64,000 nucleotides of DNA from Sphingosinicella xenopeptidilytica (GCF_042676985.1 NZ_JBHTIK010000007.1:1-64000), one strand, 5' to 3'. Shown: positions 1 to 8,907, counted from the stretch's first letter. Numbers and translations: made by a program. Notes: a model not told the origin generated them from the letters alone.

Positions 1-109
1 ACCCGAACTTCGTTCCCGTCAACCCCGCCAGGTCACGCACATACCATAACAACGGCATCTCAGAAGGACCGTCATAGGTGTGCCTTTTGCCGTTGATAAT
101 CAATTGCAT
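1..109 (-). CDS. (2Fe-2S)-binding subunit of a xanthine/isoquinoline oxidoreductase-type enzyme, N-terminus only
   Basis: Read leftward from ATG at 109, the first 36 residues begin MQLIINGKRHTY and run through a PLLWYVRDLAGLTGTKFG stretch. This is the start of the plant-type [2Fe-2S] domain in the small subunit of molybdenum hydroxylases, for example IorA of isoquinoline 1-oxidoreductase; the first cluster cysteine would come just beyond the window edge. It lies 72 bases downstream of the alpha/beta hydrolase in the same orientation. The ribosome binding site GGAGG sits in the loop of a hairpin that ends on the start codon. The family call is firm for so short a piece; the substrate is unknown. 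Confidence 0.75.
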   Translation of the reverse strand, partial: MQLIINGKRHTYDGPSEMPLLWYVRDLAGLTGTKFG

Positions 110-136
110 AGACTGAACCTCCGCGTTTTCAGTCTA
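109..136 (-). promoter_or_regulatory. Hairpin presenting the ribosome binding site of the 2Fe-2S subunit gene
   Basis: On the minus strand a perfect 9-bp stem (TAGACTGAA, 136-128, with TTCAGTCTA, 117-109) closes a 10-base loop that contains GGAGG. The 3' arm ends on the A of the ATG at 109. The Shine-Dalgarno sequence is thus in the loop and the start codon at the stem base. There is no following U-run, so a terminator is unlikely. A role in translation control is inferred. Confidence 0.45.
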
Positions 137-181
137 GCGTTTTTTCCTCTCCGGTGCCTACCGCGAAATCGCCGCAGGAGA

Positions 182-1810
182 TCACGGACGCGGTGCAGAC
201 GACGGTTCCCAGACGTCTTCGGTCGTCGCGACAAGCTCTTTCATCGTCGTCCATGCGCGCGCGCCGGGTACATCGTGTGCGCCGCGGATCGCGGCCAAAG
301 CGAAAGCGCGCAGGCGTTCGCGGACGCGTGTCTTTTCCGCCTCGGGCCATGTTTCGAACGGGTGCGGCCCACGCACCACGACAAGCTCCTTAAGCCCCGC
401 CACGCGGTCGTAGGAGGTGATCGTGCCTTCAAGGCTGGCGGCGTAGTCCCAAAGCCCGCGCGCGAAGAAAGCGGCAGGCCATGTCTTCATGCCTGCGAGG
501 ATCGCCGAGCCGGGGAAGAACACGATGTTGTGCTCGATCTGGCTCGCGCCGATGAACAGGCCGCGATCCTTGCCGAGCCCGCGTTCTTCGTCCTCGGGCG
601 TTGGTGTTGCCGAAACGAAGCCGGGGCCGCTTGTAAATTCCGACATCAGCATCGCACCCTTGATCGAAGGGTCGCGGCGGGGTGGCGTGCAGGTGATCTC
701 GACGAGGTCGTAGCTGCAATCCTTGTCGAAGTTCATCGTCATCGCCCAGCCGCTCGCCATCGTGCCGCGCGAATTGCCGAGCAGCAGCGTCGGCAGTTCG
801 GCGGTCTTGCCGCGCAGCGCGCGCGCTGCGTCGGTACCCGCGTAGAGCTTGCCCTTCGGCGACAGGGCGCGCATCCCTTCGCCCGAGCGGAGGCTGGCGA
901 GCGCCGCCAGCAGATCGCGGCCCTGCTGCAACGTGTTGGTGTCGCTGTAGCCGCTCGAAACGCCGACACCGCGCCGGTCGTAGGCAAGCACGTCGAAGCC
1001 CGCCGCATTGAACATCGCCATCATTGAACGCCACCCGGCCTGACCGGGGGATCCAGTGCGTGTGTTCGGGAAGGAATTGATCGCGGTTTTCCCGGTTTCG
1101 ATATGGATGCTGTAAAGCCGGTCCTCGGGATGATCGATCGCGGTGAGGCGCGTGCCGCCGCCGCCGCTCATCACGATGAGCGCGCGCACCTTGCGGCCCT
1201 TCGCGCCCGGTACGCCGCGCCCCTGCATATACCAGCCGCGCAGCTTCACCGGCGTGTCGATGCCCTTGTGGATGCGCTCGTGCGCTTCGGCGGGGGCAGT
1301 GAATTCAACGGTATAGGTCTTCGCCTCGACCGCGGCGATCGGCTCCCGATAGGGCGCCTGCGCGAAGAACGCCGGGCGCCGGATCACGGCAAGGTCGAGG
1401 TTTGCGCCTTCGCTGATCTTGCCGAGCAGGTGGCGATGATGCGGATCGGTGATGCGATGCTCGCGGTTGGGCGGTTTGCGGCCATTTACGACGGGTGAGA
1501 CCCGCGCCGAACAGACCGGATCAGCCTTGCATTGAAGCCAGCGTGCACGGAGCGTCTCGTCGGCGAATTCGTCGACATAGAAATCACCCTTGTAGTCCGC
1601 GGGAGGACGGGCACCGACGGTGGTGAAGGGAACGCAGACCTTCGCACCCGTCTTCGAGGCGATGAGATAGCCGGGGAGCACCATGTCGCGGTCGTAGGCG
1701 ACATAGGTCTCGCACTCGGGGGACGGGAAGCGCTCGGCGGCTTCAGCGGGCATGAATCCCGCCATCGGCAGCAGCAGAAGGCCCACTCCGGCATAGATGT
1801 TCCACCGCAT
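182..1810 (-). CDS. Exported alpha/beta hydrolase
   Basis: 542 residues from ATG 1810, which has a GGAGGGGG ribosome binding site; the longer frame upstream runs into the TonB gene and is not needed. Residues 1-25 are a signal peptide ending in PAEAA. A glycine-rich oxyanion stretch (MSGGGG) lies near residue 215. The nucleophile elbow GNSRG is at about 345-349 with Ser near 347, and a His in RGPHPFETW near 483 could complete the triad. The ~200-residue N-terminal part is not a recognised domain to me. It is the last complete gene in a leftward set behind a TonB receptor, so it may act on the imported substrate in the periplasm. The exact ester or amide substrate cannot be read. Confidence 0.75.
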   Translation of the reverse strand: MRWNIYAGVGLLLLPMAGFMPAEAAERFPSPECETYVAYDRDMVLPGYLIASKTGAKVCVPFTTVGARPPADYKGDFYVDEFADETLRARWLQCKADPVCSARVSPVVNGRKPPNREHRITDPHHRHLLGKISEGANLDLAVIRRPAFFAQAPYREPIAAVEAKTYTVEFTAPAEAHERIHKGIDTPVKLRGWYMQGRGVPGAKGRKVRALIVMSGGGGTRLTAIDHPEDRLYSIHIETGKTAINSFPNTRTGSPGQAGWRSMMAMFNAAGFDVLAYDRRGVGVSSGYSDTNTLQQGRDLLAALASLRSGEGMRALSPKGKLYAGTDAARALRGKTAELPTLLLGNSRGTMASGWAMTMNFDKDCSYDLVEITCTPPRRDPSIKGAMLMSEFTSGPGFVSATPTPEDEERGLGKDRGLFIGASQIEHNIVFFPGSAILAGMKTWPAAFFARGLWDYAASLEGTITSYDRVAGLKELVVVRGPHPFETWPEAEKTRVRERLRAFALAAIRGAHDVPGARAWTTMKELVATTEDVWEPSSAPRP

Positions 1811-1881
1811 AGTCCGCGTCCCCCTCCAGATGATCGGGGCGACCTTAAGGAACGCAACTGTCAGGAAGCTTGCATGGGTGC

Positions 1882-3909
1882 TCATCCACCGAACGTACGC
1901 TGGATCGTGAAGCCCACATAGGGTCCGCTGTTCAGTTCGCGCCGTTCGATGTGGCGGATCGGAGACAATCCGCGCAGCCCTGTGTAGAGGCTGCGCGTGC
2001 GGATCACCGGGCTGTTCGTAAGGTTCTTGGCGAAGGCCCGCAGCGTCCACGCGGCATCCGGCTTGTATTCGATGAAGGCGTCGACGCGGTCGGGCACGCG
2101 GTCGATCTCGACCTCGTCGATCTTGAACGTCGTTTCCTTCTCGGCGTGCACGTAGTTGATGCCCCAGCGGGTGTGCCAGCGCGCGATATCGTGCGTCAGG
2201 CTCACCTTGGCTTCGATCGGCAGATCTTCCGAAATACGCCGCCGCTCGCCGGTCACCGGATCGGTGACGCGGCTATGGCGCCAGAGGCCGCTGCCCTGCA
2301 GGGTGACGCCCGCCAGCCCTAGCGGATCGAAGGGCAGGTTGAAATCGAACTGCACTTCCTGGCGACGGCCGCTGCCGATGTTGCCCACGGCGTCGTAAAC
2401 GCCCTCGTCGGTGAAGACCGGGATGCGGTCGACGACGTCGCTGATCGCTTCGTGCCGGGCGGTGACCACGACCGAGCCCTTTCCGATACGGTGTTCCCAG
2501 GCGAGTTCGCTACGCCAGAGACTGTCAGGCTCCAGATCCTTGTTGCCCGCGGTGACAGTGCCGCCCGTGAGCGACGCCGAACTGACGAAGTCGGCGAAAT
2601 CGAGCTGGCCGACCGAGCGCTCGAAGAGCGCGCGGATTTCGTCCTGCGGCGACGGCGCCCACCGCACGAGGAGGCGCGGCTTGATGAACGACAGCGATTT
2701 CCTGAGCGCGCTGTCGCCGCTCTGCGTCAGCCTCGAGGTTTCGTAGCGGCTGCCTGCCTCCACCGTCAGTGCGCTCGATAGATGCCACGCCGCCGTGAAG
2801 AAGGCTTCCGCGCGCTTTTCCTCGATGCGGACGTTGGCGGCGGGGAGGGGGATGTCCACGCCGTCCTCTTCGAGCGCACTGTGGCTGTCGAGGATGTTGA
2901 GCGCGCCTTCGATGCCGCCTTCGAGCGAGACGTTTCCGGCCTTCCGGCGCAGCACGCCGCGCAGGATGGTCTCACTCGCGTCGGAACTTTCACGGGTCAC
3001 GTCGTCGCCGCTCGGCGCGAACGATTTGTCGGTGCCGTTGATTCCCGTCGTCCGCCGTAGCGCGAGCAGTTCGATCTGACTACGTGCGCCGACCGCGCGG
3101 TCGTAGTGGAAGCCGATTTCCGTCGATTCGGTGTTCACGCGTTCGGTGCCGGACGCGTCATAGGGCGTAGGGAAGATCACTTCCTCGCCGATGTTCGCGA
3201 ACATCTTCTTCATCTTGTAAAGGCCGTTCACGCGCGCCGTGCCGCCCGCCAGCGGCAGTTGATAGCTGCCGAGCACTTCGCGGATGTTGTCGCCTTCGGG
3301 CTGGCCGTAAACGCCGAGCCGGACCGGGGTGCCGTCCTCGGCGTAGCGATTGCGGCTGCCGAAGCCGTGCTCGTCGTCGATGTCCCGATAGATGGCACCG
3401 GACAAGTCGAGGATGTGGCCGCCCGCGACATGGCGGAGTTCGCCGGCGAGGCGCGGCGCGTCATAGCCGTGGCGGTAATTCGCGTAGGTGCCCTCGATAC
3501 GGCCGCTCAGCGACTGCGTGTGGCTGCGCACGACGTTGGCGAGCAGCGTGTAGCCCTGCATGTCGTAACCCGCGCCGCTGCGGATCAGCTCGATGCGCTC
3601 CACGCTTCCTGCCGGAATGCGCTTCAGCACGTCTTCGAGTGTGTCTTCCTTGCTCGTCGGGCGCTGGCCGTCGACGAGGACGTTGCCGCCCGCGCCGGAA
3701 TAGCCGCGCAGCTCGCTGTCGCCTTCTTCGAGACGGAAGCCTGGTACCAGCTTCACGATGTCGAGCGCGGATACGGGCTGCGCACTTGCGAAGTAATCGG
3801 GTTCGAACGCCGTCACGCTGCTGCCCGCGTCAGCCGCCACGGCGGCGGTATGCGTTGAAATCAATAGAACGGCAGCAAGCGTCCAGCGGGAAGGAGAACA
3901 CAAAAACAT
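1882..3909 (-). CDS. TonB-dependent outer membrane receptor
   Basis: 675 residues from ATG 3909 (MFLCSPSRW), preceded at a workable distance by AAGGGG; an in-frame TTG at 3915 is too close to it. The signal peptide ends near residue 26 (TAAVAADAG). The plug domain follows with the segments LDIVKLVPGFRLEE, NVLVDGQRPTSK and RIELIRSGAGYD. The beta-barrel fills the rest and ends in an aromatic-rich strand (VGFTIQRTF). It is a smaller receptor of the kind abundant in sphingomonads. The ligand is unknown; the neighbouring hydrolases suggest an organic compound rather than iron. A stable hairpin covers the ribosome binding site. Confidence 0.85.
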   Translation of the reverse strand: MFLCSPSRWTLAAVLLISTHTAAVAADAGSSVTAFEPDYFASAQPVSALDIVKLVPGFRLEEGDSELRGYSGAGGNVLVDGQRPTSKEDTLEDVLKRIPAGSVERIELIRSGAGYDMQGYTLLANVVRSHTQSLSGRIEGTYANYRHGYDAPRLAGELRHVAGGHILDLSGAIYRDIDDEHGFGSRNRYAEDGTPVRLGVYGQPEGDNIREVLGSYQLPLAGGTARVNGLYKMKKMFANIGEEVIFPTPYDASGTERVNTESTEIGFHYDRAVGARSQIELLALRRTTGINGTDKSFAPSGDDVTRESSDASETILRGVLRRKAGNVSLEGGIEGALNILDSHSALEEDGVDIPLPAANVRIEEKRAEAFFTAAWHLSSALTVEAGSRYETSRLTQSGDSALRKSLSFIKPRLLVRWAPSPQDEIRALFERSVGQLDFADFVSSASLTGGTVTAGNKDLEPDSLWRSELAWEHRIGKGSVVVTARHEAISDVVDRIPVFTDEGVYDAVGNIGSGRRQEVQFDFNLPFDPLGLAGVTLQGSGLWRHSRVTDPVTGERRRISEDLPIEAKVSLTHDIARWHTRWGINYVHAEKETTFKIDEVEIDRVPDRVDAFIEYKPDAAWTLRAFAKNLTNSPVIRTRSLYTGLRGLSPIRHIERRELNSGPYVGFTIQRTFGG

Positions 3910-3911
3910 TC

Positions 3912-3948
3912 GCAAAAGCCCCTTGTGATGATGACGGGGGGCTTTTGC
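3912..3948 (-). promoter_or_regulatory. Hairpin masking the ribosome binding site of the TonB receptor gene
   Basis: GCAAAAGCCCC (3948-3938 on the minus strand) pairs perfectly with GGGGCTTTTGC (3922-3912) over 11 bp, with a 15-base loop. The 3' arm contains the AAGGGG Shine-Dalgarno sequence and ends two bases before ATG 3909. Translation would need this stem to open. It could be a thermosensor, a coupling device with upstream translation, or an attenuator; the sequence cannot distinguish these. Confidence 0.5.
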
Positions 3949-4016
3949 CGGAACGCACCTGACACGCGTCCGGCAGCAGGCGTCAGGGAAATGTCAGTTG
4001 CGAAATGTGGCGTGAA

Positions 4017-4811
4017 TCAACGTCCGGCGAGATCGTCCGCGATCACGTTTTCGCTCTCGGCGCGGATCTGCTGCTTGATCGCATTGAGCGCAGCCCATTC
4101 CGGCTGCTTACGCAGCGGTTCGCGCACCTTGGCGATTGTGGGCTCGCGCTTTCCGAAGGAGTCGATGTCCTTGTATTCGTAGACGAACAGCGCATCCCAC
4201 GAGGCGCCGACGGGATAGCGATTGAGGAAGATGCGGTAGCGCGAAAGAATGCCTTCGCGCATCCAGCCCTGCACCTGCGGGATCACATATCCGTCGACGT
4301 ATTTCTTGTATTCGGCGAGTTCGCGATATTCGTAGGGAATGACATAAAACACGCGGCCGCTGGCACGCGGCGCTGCGGCGCCGTCTTCCCACAGGAGATC
4401 GGCGGATACGGTGATCTCCGGTTCGCCGAGCGCGAGGCCCTTCGCATCGAGCCCGCCGGGCGACGTGCGCTCCAGCGTTTTCCATTCCGCGACGTCGGCA
4501 TAATCCTTGAACTGGATGATCGCCATCGCGTCCCAGGTCAGCGTGTCGTTGTACCAGTTGAACAGGAACTGGTAGTCGGCGATCTTGCCCGCTTTTTTCA
4601 AGGCTTCGAAACGCTGAGTTCCGGCGCCTTCCAGATATTGGCGAAACGCAGGCCGCTTCGCTGCCGTGCTCTTGTAGGTGATCAGCAGGCTTTTCGGGCC
4701 GCTTTCCGCGTGCGCGGCGGTCGGCAGGCTGACGGCGCAAAGCATGAGCATCGCGAACGCGGCGGCAAGGGTGCGGATGGCCTTAAGCGGCCGCGACAGG
4801 ATCAGGATCAT
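4017..4811 (-). CDS. Exported protein with two similar halves, function unknown
   Basis: 264 residues from ATG 4811. The N-terminus has a hydrophobic signal segment ending in PTAAHAES near residue 36. The two halves resemble each other: residues about 75-115 (YQFLFNWYNDTLTWDAMAII) and 180-220 (YRIFLNRYPVGASWDALFVY) share the pattern Y-x-F-L-N-x-Y, then WDA, then an aromatic/basic helix. This suggests an internal duplication, perhaps of a ferredoxin-like alpha+beta barrel. It starts 6 bases after the serine hydrolase stop, so the two are probably co-expressed. I do not recognise a named family. Confidence 0.7.
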   Translation of the reverse strand: MILILSRPLKAIRTLAAAFAMLMLCAVSLPTAAHAESGPKSLLITYKSTAAKRPAFRQYLEGAGTQRFEALKKAGKIADYQFLFNWYNDTLTWDAMAIIQFKDYADVAEWKTLERTSPGGLDAKGLALGEPEITVSADLLWEDGAAAPRASGRVFYVIPYEYRELAEYKKYVDGYVIPQVQGWMREGILSRYRIFLNRYPVGASWDALFVYEYKDIDSFGKREPTIAKVREPLRKQPEWAALNAIKQQIRAESENVIADDLAGR

Positions 4812-4816
4812 GATGT

Positions 4817-6370
4817 TCAGACCAGCTTTGAGTGGACGGTGGGAAGCGACAGCGCCGCGGAATTCACGTTGACGCTGCGATCGAAGGTCATCGTGTCGCC
4901 ATCGAAGCGGCACACGACGGTGTCGCGGAAGGCGGTTTCCGCGAATTGCCAGATCATCTCGAACGTGTCCGGCGCGGTCCAGCGCCCGCCCGCGACGACG
5001 ACCATCGAATCCGGCTGATACTGGTGGTGCAGCTTGTTGCCGGTTACGCTCGTGCTACCCTCGATCCAGCGGCCGAGACCGACGTCGACGTTGTGTTCGC
5101 CGCGGGCATCGCGCATCGTGAAGCGGCAGCGCCCCTCTTCGAAGGTGAAACCGAGGCTCTCGATGCCCTCGGCATTTTCGCTCGCCCTGAATTGCTTGCC
5201 TGAAATGCGTGCCACCACAGGCGAGGTCGTGGCGGGAAGCGCCGGAAGCAGCGACAACGTGCGGGTGCGCTCCGTAAGCGCAGCATAACCGCTGTTGCTG
5301 GGCGGCAGGCTCGCGGCGCCAAAGGCGGCGGGAAAGTGCTTGTCGACGATCGGGGAGAGCATCTCGCTCTTGCGGATCGCGCCGGTGACGGCGAGCACGG
5401 CGTCGTGATCGGGGAACACGATCGACATTTGCGTGAACAGGCCGACCGCATAGAAGGTCTTGTTGGCGCCGATCCACCACTGATAACTGTATTCGCCCTC
5501 CGCCACCTGCGGCTTGCTCACCGCCTCGACCCATGCGGGGGAGAGGATCTGCTGACCGTTCCAGCGGCCCTTCTGCGCGTAGAGCATTCCGAGCTTCAGC
5601 GCATCGGCGGTTTTCCAGGTGAGGCCGTTGCCGCCCGGGTTGATGCCGCCGGGGCCGACATCCCAGCTGAGCCCGGTGATGCCGAGCGGCTTGAAGAAGC
5701 GCGGCTCCATATAGTCGCGGAGCGTCTGGCCGGTCAGCTTGGTGACGATGGCGGAGAGCATGAAGCTCGCCGCGCTCGAATAGACGAAGCGCGTGCCCGG
5801 CTTGTGAACCACCGGCACCTTGAAGAATTCCGCAACCCAGCTCGTCTTGATCTGGCGCCACACAGAGCCGGAGATTTCCTCGGCGTGGCCGGTGCGCATC
5901 GTCAGCAGGTCGCGCACGGTCATCGCGGCGAGGTTTTCGCTTACGATCGGCGGAAGCTCGTCCGGGAAGAAGGAAATCACCTTGTCGTCGATGCCGAAGA
6001 GACCCTCGTCCATCGCGATGGCGACGCCCGAGACGGCGACGCTCTTCGTAAGCGAGTGCATCATGTGCGGGCGGTCGGCGCGGTAGGGCGCCCACCATCC
6101 TTCGCTGATCACGTCGCCGCCGCGCGACAGCATGAAGCTGTGCAGCTCCAGCCCGGCGCCGCGCACCTCGTCAAGGAAGGCAAGGATTGCCTGCGGATCG
6201 ACGCCGTGCGCTTCGGGACGGGCGCGGGGCAGGCCATCCACGAGGGATACGGTCGGCGCCGAAATCCGTGCGCACGCTGCAAGGCTCGGCAGTGCGAGCA
6301 GCCCGGCGCCGCCAAGTGTCAATCCGGTGAAGCGGCGCCGTGAAAGGCTGAAGGTTTCCGCTGTTTTCAA
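4817..6370 (-). CDS. Tat-exported serine hydrolase, beta-lactamase/class C family
   Basis: 517 residues from TTG 6370, chosen because GGGGGAG lies 6 bases upstream; a GTG at 6388 lacks such a site. The N-terminus has a twin-arginine signal (SLSRRRFTGL) and then a lipobox-like LAAC, so it may be a Tat-exported lipoprotein. The catalytic SxxK motif is SLTK at about 106-109 and the YxN-equivalent is YSS near 197. The ~120-residue C-terminal part is rich in beta strands. Family members include esterases, D-aminopeptidases and penicillin-binding relatives, and the substrate cannot be told from sequence. It is first in the leftward set 6370-182. Confidence 0.8.
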   Translation of the reverse strand: MKTAETFSLSRRRFTGLTLGGAGLLALPSLAACARISAPTVSLVDGLPRARPEAHGVDPQAILAFLDEVRGAGLELHSFMLSRGGDVISEGWWAPYRADRPHMMHSLTKSVAVSGVAIAMDEGLFGIDDKVISFFPDELPPIVSENLAAMTVRDLLTMRTGHAEEISGSVWRQIKTSWVAEFFKVPVVHKPGTRFVYSSAASFMLSAIVTKLTGQTLRDYMEPRFFKPLGITGLSWDVGPGGINPGGNGLTWKTADALKLGMLYAQKGRWNGQQILSPAWVEAVSKPQVAEGEYSYQWWIGANKTFYAVGLFTQMSIVFPDHDAVLAVTGAIRKSEMLSPIVDKHFPAAFGAASLPPSNSGYAALTERTRTLSLLPALPATTSPVVARISGKQFRASENAEGIESLGFTFEEGRCRFTMRDARGEHNVDVGLGRWIEGSTSVTGNKLHHQYQPDSMVVVAGGRWTAPDTFEMIWQFAETAFRDTVVCRFDGDTMTFDRSVNVNSAALSLPTVHSKLV

Positions 6371-6417
6371 TGTTGTCTCCCCCGGCACGCGATGCCGTCC
6401 TCGAATATTAGACTAGG

Positions 6418-6502
6418 AAACCTGTCTGTCGCCAAGCTGTCGTCCCGGCGACACAGGCGAGACAGGTTTGTGACAGCTATGCGGACTATCGTCAGCCTGT
6501 CA
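6418..6502. promoter_or_regulatory. Inverted repeats in the divergent promoter region, candidate operator
   Basis: Between the leftward serine hydrolase and the rightward TonB receptor lies a perfect 10-bp inverted repeat, AAACCTGTCT (6418-6427) with AGACAGGTTT (6460-6469). Inside it is a second pair, GTCGCC (6428-6433) with GGCGAC (6447-6452). A further TGACAG/CTGTCA pair is at 6471-6476 and 6497-6502. The recurring CTGTC/GACAG word suggests a repressor or activator site that controls both directions. No binding protein can be named. Confidence 0.4.
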
Positions 6503-6618
6503 CCGGTGGCCGTGCCTTGCGGCCCGCCGGGAAACGAGTCGTGGCGTGCCGATCGTGCGCGTCCGAACATGGGGAAACTGCCGCTCTCCTTCGGGCGGAG
6601 AAAAAAGGGGTGCAAGGA

Positions 6619-8823
6619 ATGGCCACGAAGTGGAAATGGATCGCCGGACTCGGCGTCAGCGGAATTGCGATGGCGGCAGCCGGTCAGGCGATGGCCCAGC
6701 AGGCCGAATCCGATACGCAATCGGGGTTGGCGCTTGAGGAAATCGTCGTCACCGCCGATCGCAAGGACAGCTACAGCGCGGATTTCGTGCAGGCGGGCAG
6801 CTTCCGCGGCGCGCGCCAGATCGATACGCCGCTCACTGTCAGCGTCATTCCCGAGCAGGTGCTGAAATCTCAGCAGGCGCAGAGCATCCTCGATGCGCTC
6901 CGCAACTCGCCGGGCGTCACCAGCTCGCAGACGAGCCCCACGGTCTACAACAACCTCTCGATCCGCGGCATCCCGGTCGAAAACCGCGGCAACTACCGCC
7001 TGAACGGCTCGCTGCCGATCGTGAACCTCATCGACCTGCCGCTTGAAAACAAGGTGCGCGTCGAAGCGCTGAAGGGCGCGTCGGCGCTCTATTACGGCTT
7101 TACGACGCCGTCGGGCATCATCAACCTCACCACGAAGCGCCCGACGCTCGATCCGGTGTTCGCCGTCTCGGTGAACGGCAACGATCATGGCCAGGTACAG
7201 GGTCATATCGATGCGGGTGGAACGTGGGGCATCCTCGGCGTGCGCGGCAACGTCGCTTACGGCACTGTCGATTCGGGCATCGACAACACGTGGGGCCGCC
7301 GCAGCTTCCAGTCCGGCGCCTTCCAGCTGACGCCGTCGGACAATCTTCGCATCAACCTCGATGTCGAGCATATCTCGAAGGAAGTGACGGAACCGACGGT
7401 TATTCAGGGGCCGACCGCTGCTGCCAGCCTGCTCACCGTGCTTCCGCAGCTACCGAAAGCGTCCAGTAATCCCGGTAGCAGGGGCTTCATGAACAAGGCC
7501 GACGCGACCAACGTGCTCGGTCGTGTGGCGTGGAAGTTCACGCCGGCCTGGGAGATCGTCGCAGAGGGCGGTATTTCCTATCTCGAACGTGATCGCCGTT
7601 TTAGCACGCTCGGCAACTTCAATCCGGTGACGGGCCTTGGCACGCTCACCATGAACGCGGCCGATGGACAGCTCTACCGCAACAAGAACGGCCGCATCGA
7701 GCTTGCCGGTACGTTTGCGACGGGGCCCATCGTTCACGAGCTCCTGATTGGCGCCTCGAAGAACATTCGTCGTCAGTATTCGCCGTCGACCGTTGCGCGG
7801 GTCGGCACGGGTTCTGTGGCGACGCGCGCGAACTGCGTGCTGCTCGGTCTCACGACAACCTGCCTTCAGAGTGCCTACGATCCGATCGATCTTGCTGATG
7901 TCCGGTTCGACGGAACGACGGCCTACAACGCGACGCGTGATACATCGATCAAGGACACCGGCTTTTACGCTTTCGATCGGATGCGTTTCGGCGGCGTGAA
8001 CGACGATATGTTCAGCGTCCTCCTCGGCATCCGCAAGTCGGACTACAAGGAAACGCAGGAAACGGTTGCCGGTCCGTCGATCGAAACCTTCTCGGACAAG
8101 CCCGTGGCGCTTTCGGGTGGCCTCGTATTCAAGCCGAAGGAATGGATCAGCGCGTACGCGACCTACATCGAAGGTCTCGAATCGACGCCCGGCGCGCCGC
8201 TTACCGCGAACAATGCCGGTGAAATCCTGCCTGCCAGCAACTCCACGCAGTATGAAGGCGGTATCAAGATCGAGCCGAAGAAGGGTCTGCTGTTCACGGC
8301 CGCCTACTTCGACATCACGCGCGAACTGACCTACGTCAACGATGCGAACTTCTTCGTGAAAGACGGCGAAGCGACGTATCGTGGTCTCGAATTCAGCCTT
8401 ACAGGCGAGATCACGCCGGAACTTTCGCTCTACGGTTCGGCGCTGTTCCTGCGTGCGAAACAGGGCGAGACCTCGAACGCTGCACTTGTCGGCAATCGCA
8501 TCGAAAACACGGCGAAGACGCAGTGGTCGGTCTCCGGGGAGTATCGTCTGACGCAGCTCGTCGAAGGTCTCGCGATCAACGCGGGCGCCTATTACACGGG
8601 CGCGCGCGCGATCAATCCGCAGAACTCGTTGTTCGTTCCGGGATACACGGTTTACGATCTTGGCGGATCGTACGCCTTCGAGATCGGGGGTGTAGGCATG
8701 ACCGCGCGCATCAACGCCCAGAACCTCACCGGCAAGAAGTATTTCGCATCCACGAGCAGCAACTACCTCGCCTTCGGTGCGCCGTCGGTGATCAAGTTCT
8801 CGCTCACCGCGAACATCTTCTGA
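6619..8823 (+). CDS. TonB-dependent siderophore-type receptor
   Basis: 734 residues from ATG 6619, 3 bases after an AAGG site. The signal peptide is residues 1-27 (ending AGQAMAQ) and the TonB box region is LEEIVVTADRKD at about 38-50. The plug has TPLTVSVIPEQVL, LDALRNSPGV and LKGASALYYG, the usual order in FhuA/FecA-like siderophore receptors. The barrel ends with the typical KFSLTANIF carboxyl terminus. It faces away from the serine hydrolase set and shares its promoter region. The next operon handles tricarboxylates, so a ferric-citrate-like ligand is possible but only inferred. A strong hairpin follows the stop codon. Confidence 0.88.
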   Translation: MATKWKWIAGLGVSGIAMAAAGQAMAQQAESDTQSGLALEEIVVTADRKDSYSADFVQAGSFRGARQIDTPLTVSVIPEQVLKSQQAQSILDALRNSPGVTSSQTSPTVYNNLSIRGIPVENRGNYRLNGSLPIVNLIDLPLENKVRVEALKGASALYYGFTTPSGIINLTTKRPTLDPVFAVSVNGNDHGQVQGHIDAGGTWGILGVRGNVAYGTVDSGIDNTWGRRSFQSGAFQLTPSDNLRINLDVEHISKEVTEPTVIQGPTAAASLLTVLPQLPKASSNPGSRGFMNKADATNVLGRVAWKFTPAWEIVAEGGISYLERDRRFSTLGNFNPVTGLGTLTMNAADGQLYRNKNGRIELAGTFATGPIVHELLIGASKNIRRQYSPSTVARVGTGSVATRANCVLLGLTTTCLQSAYDPIDLADVRFDGTTAYNATRDTSIKDTGFYAFDRMRFGGVNDDMFSVLLGIRKSDYKETQETVAGPSIETFSDKPVALSGGLVFKPKEWISAYATYIEGLESTPGAPLTANNAGEILPASNSTQYEGGIKIEPKKGLLFTAAYFDITRELTYVNDANFFVKDGEATYRGLEFSLTGEITPELSLYGSALFLRAKQGETSNAALVGNRIENTAKTQWSVSGEYRLTQLVEGLAINAGAYYTGARAINPQNSLFVPGYTVYDLGGSYAFEIGGVGMTARINAQNLTGKKYFASTSSNYLAFGAPSVIKFSLTANIF

Positions 8824-8845
8824 TCGCAGGTTGCGCGATCACGTT

Positions 8846-8880
8846 CCGGCCGGTGTCCTCCTGCTGGCGACACCGGCCGG
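8846..8880 (+). terminator. Hairpin after the TonB receptor gene
   Basis: A perfect 12-bp stem, CCGGCCGGTGTC (8846-8857) with GACACCGGCCGG (8869-8880), has an 11-base loop and starts 23 bases after the receptor stop. It lacks a U-run, so it may terminate weakly or protect the transcript. It also argues against the ATG at 8884, directly at the stem base, as the start of the next gene. Confidence 0.5.
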
Positions 8881-8907
8881 TGCATGTCGACTGTAACGGA
8901 TAGTGCC

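Noticed and set aside
3910..4016. Possible cobalamin riboswitch in the leader of the TonB receptor
   Set aside because: Hairpins are present, but no B12-box-like conserved segment can be found and the leader is only about 100 bases.
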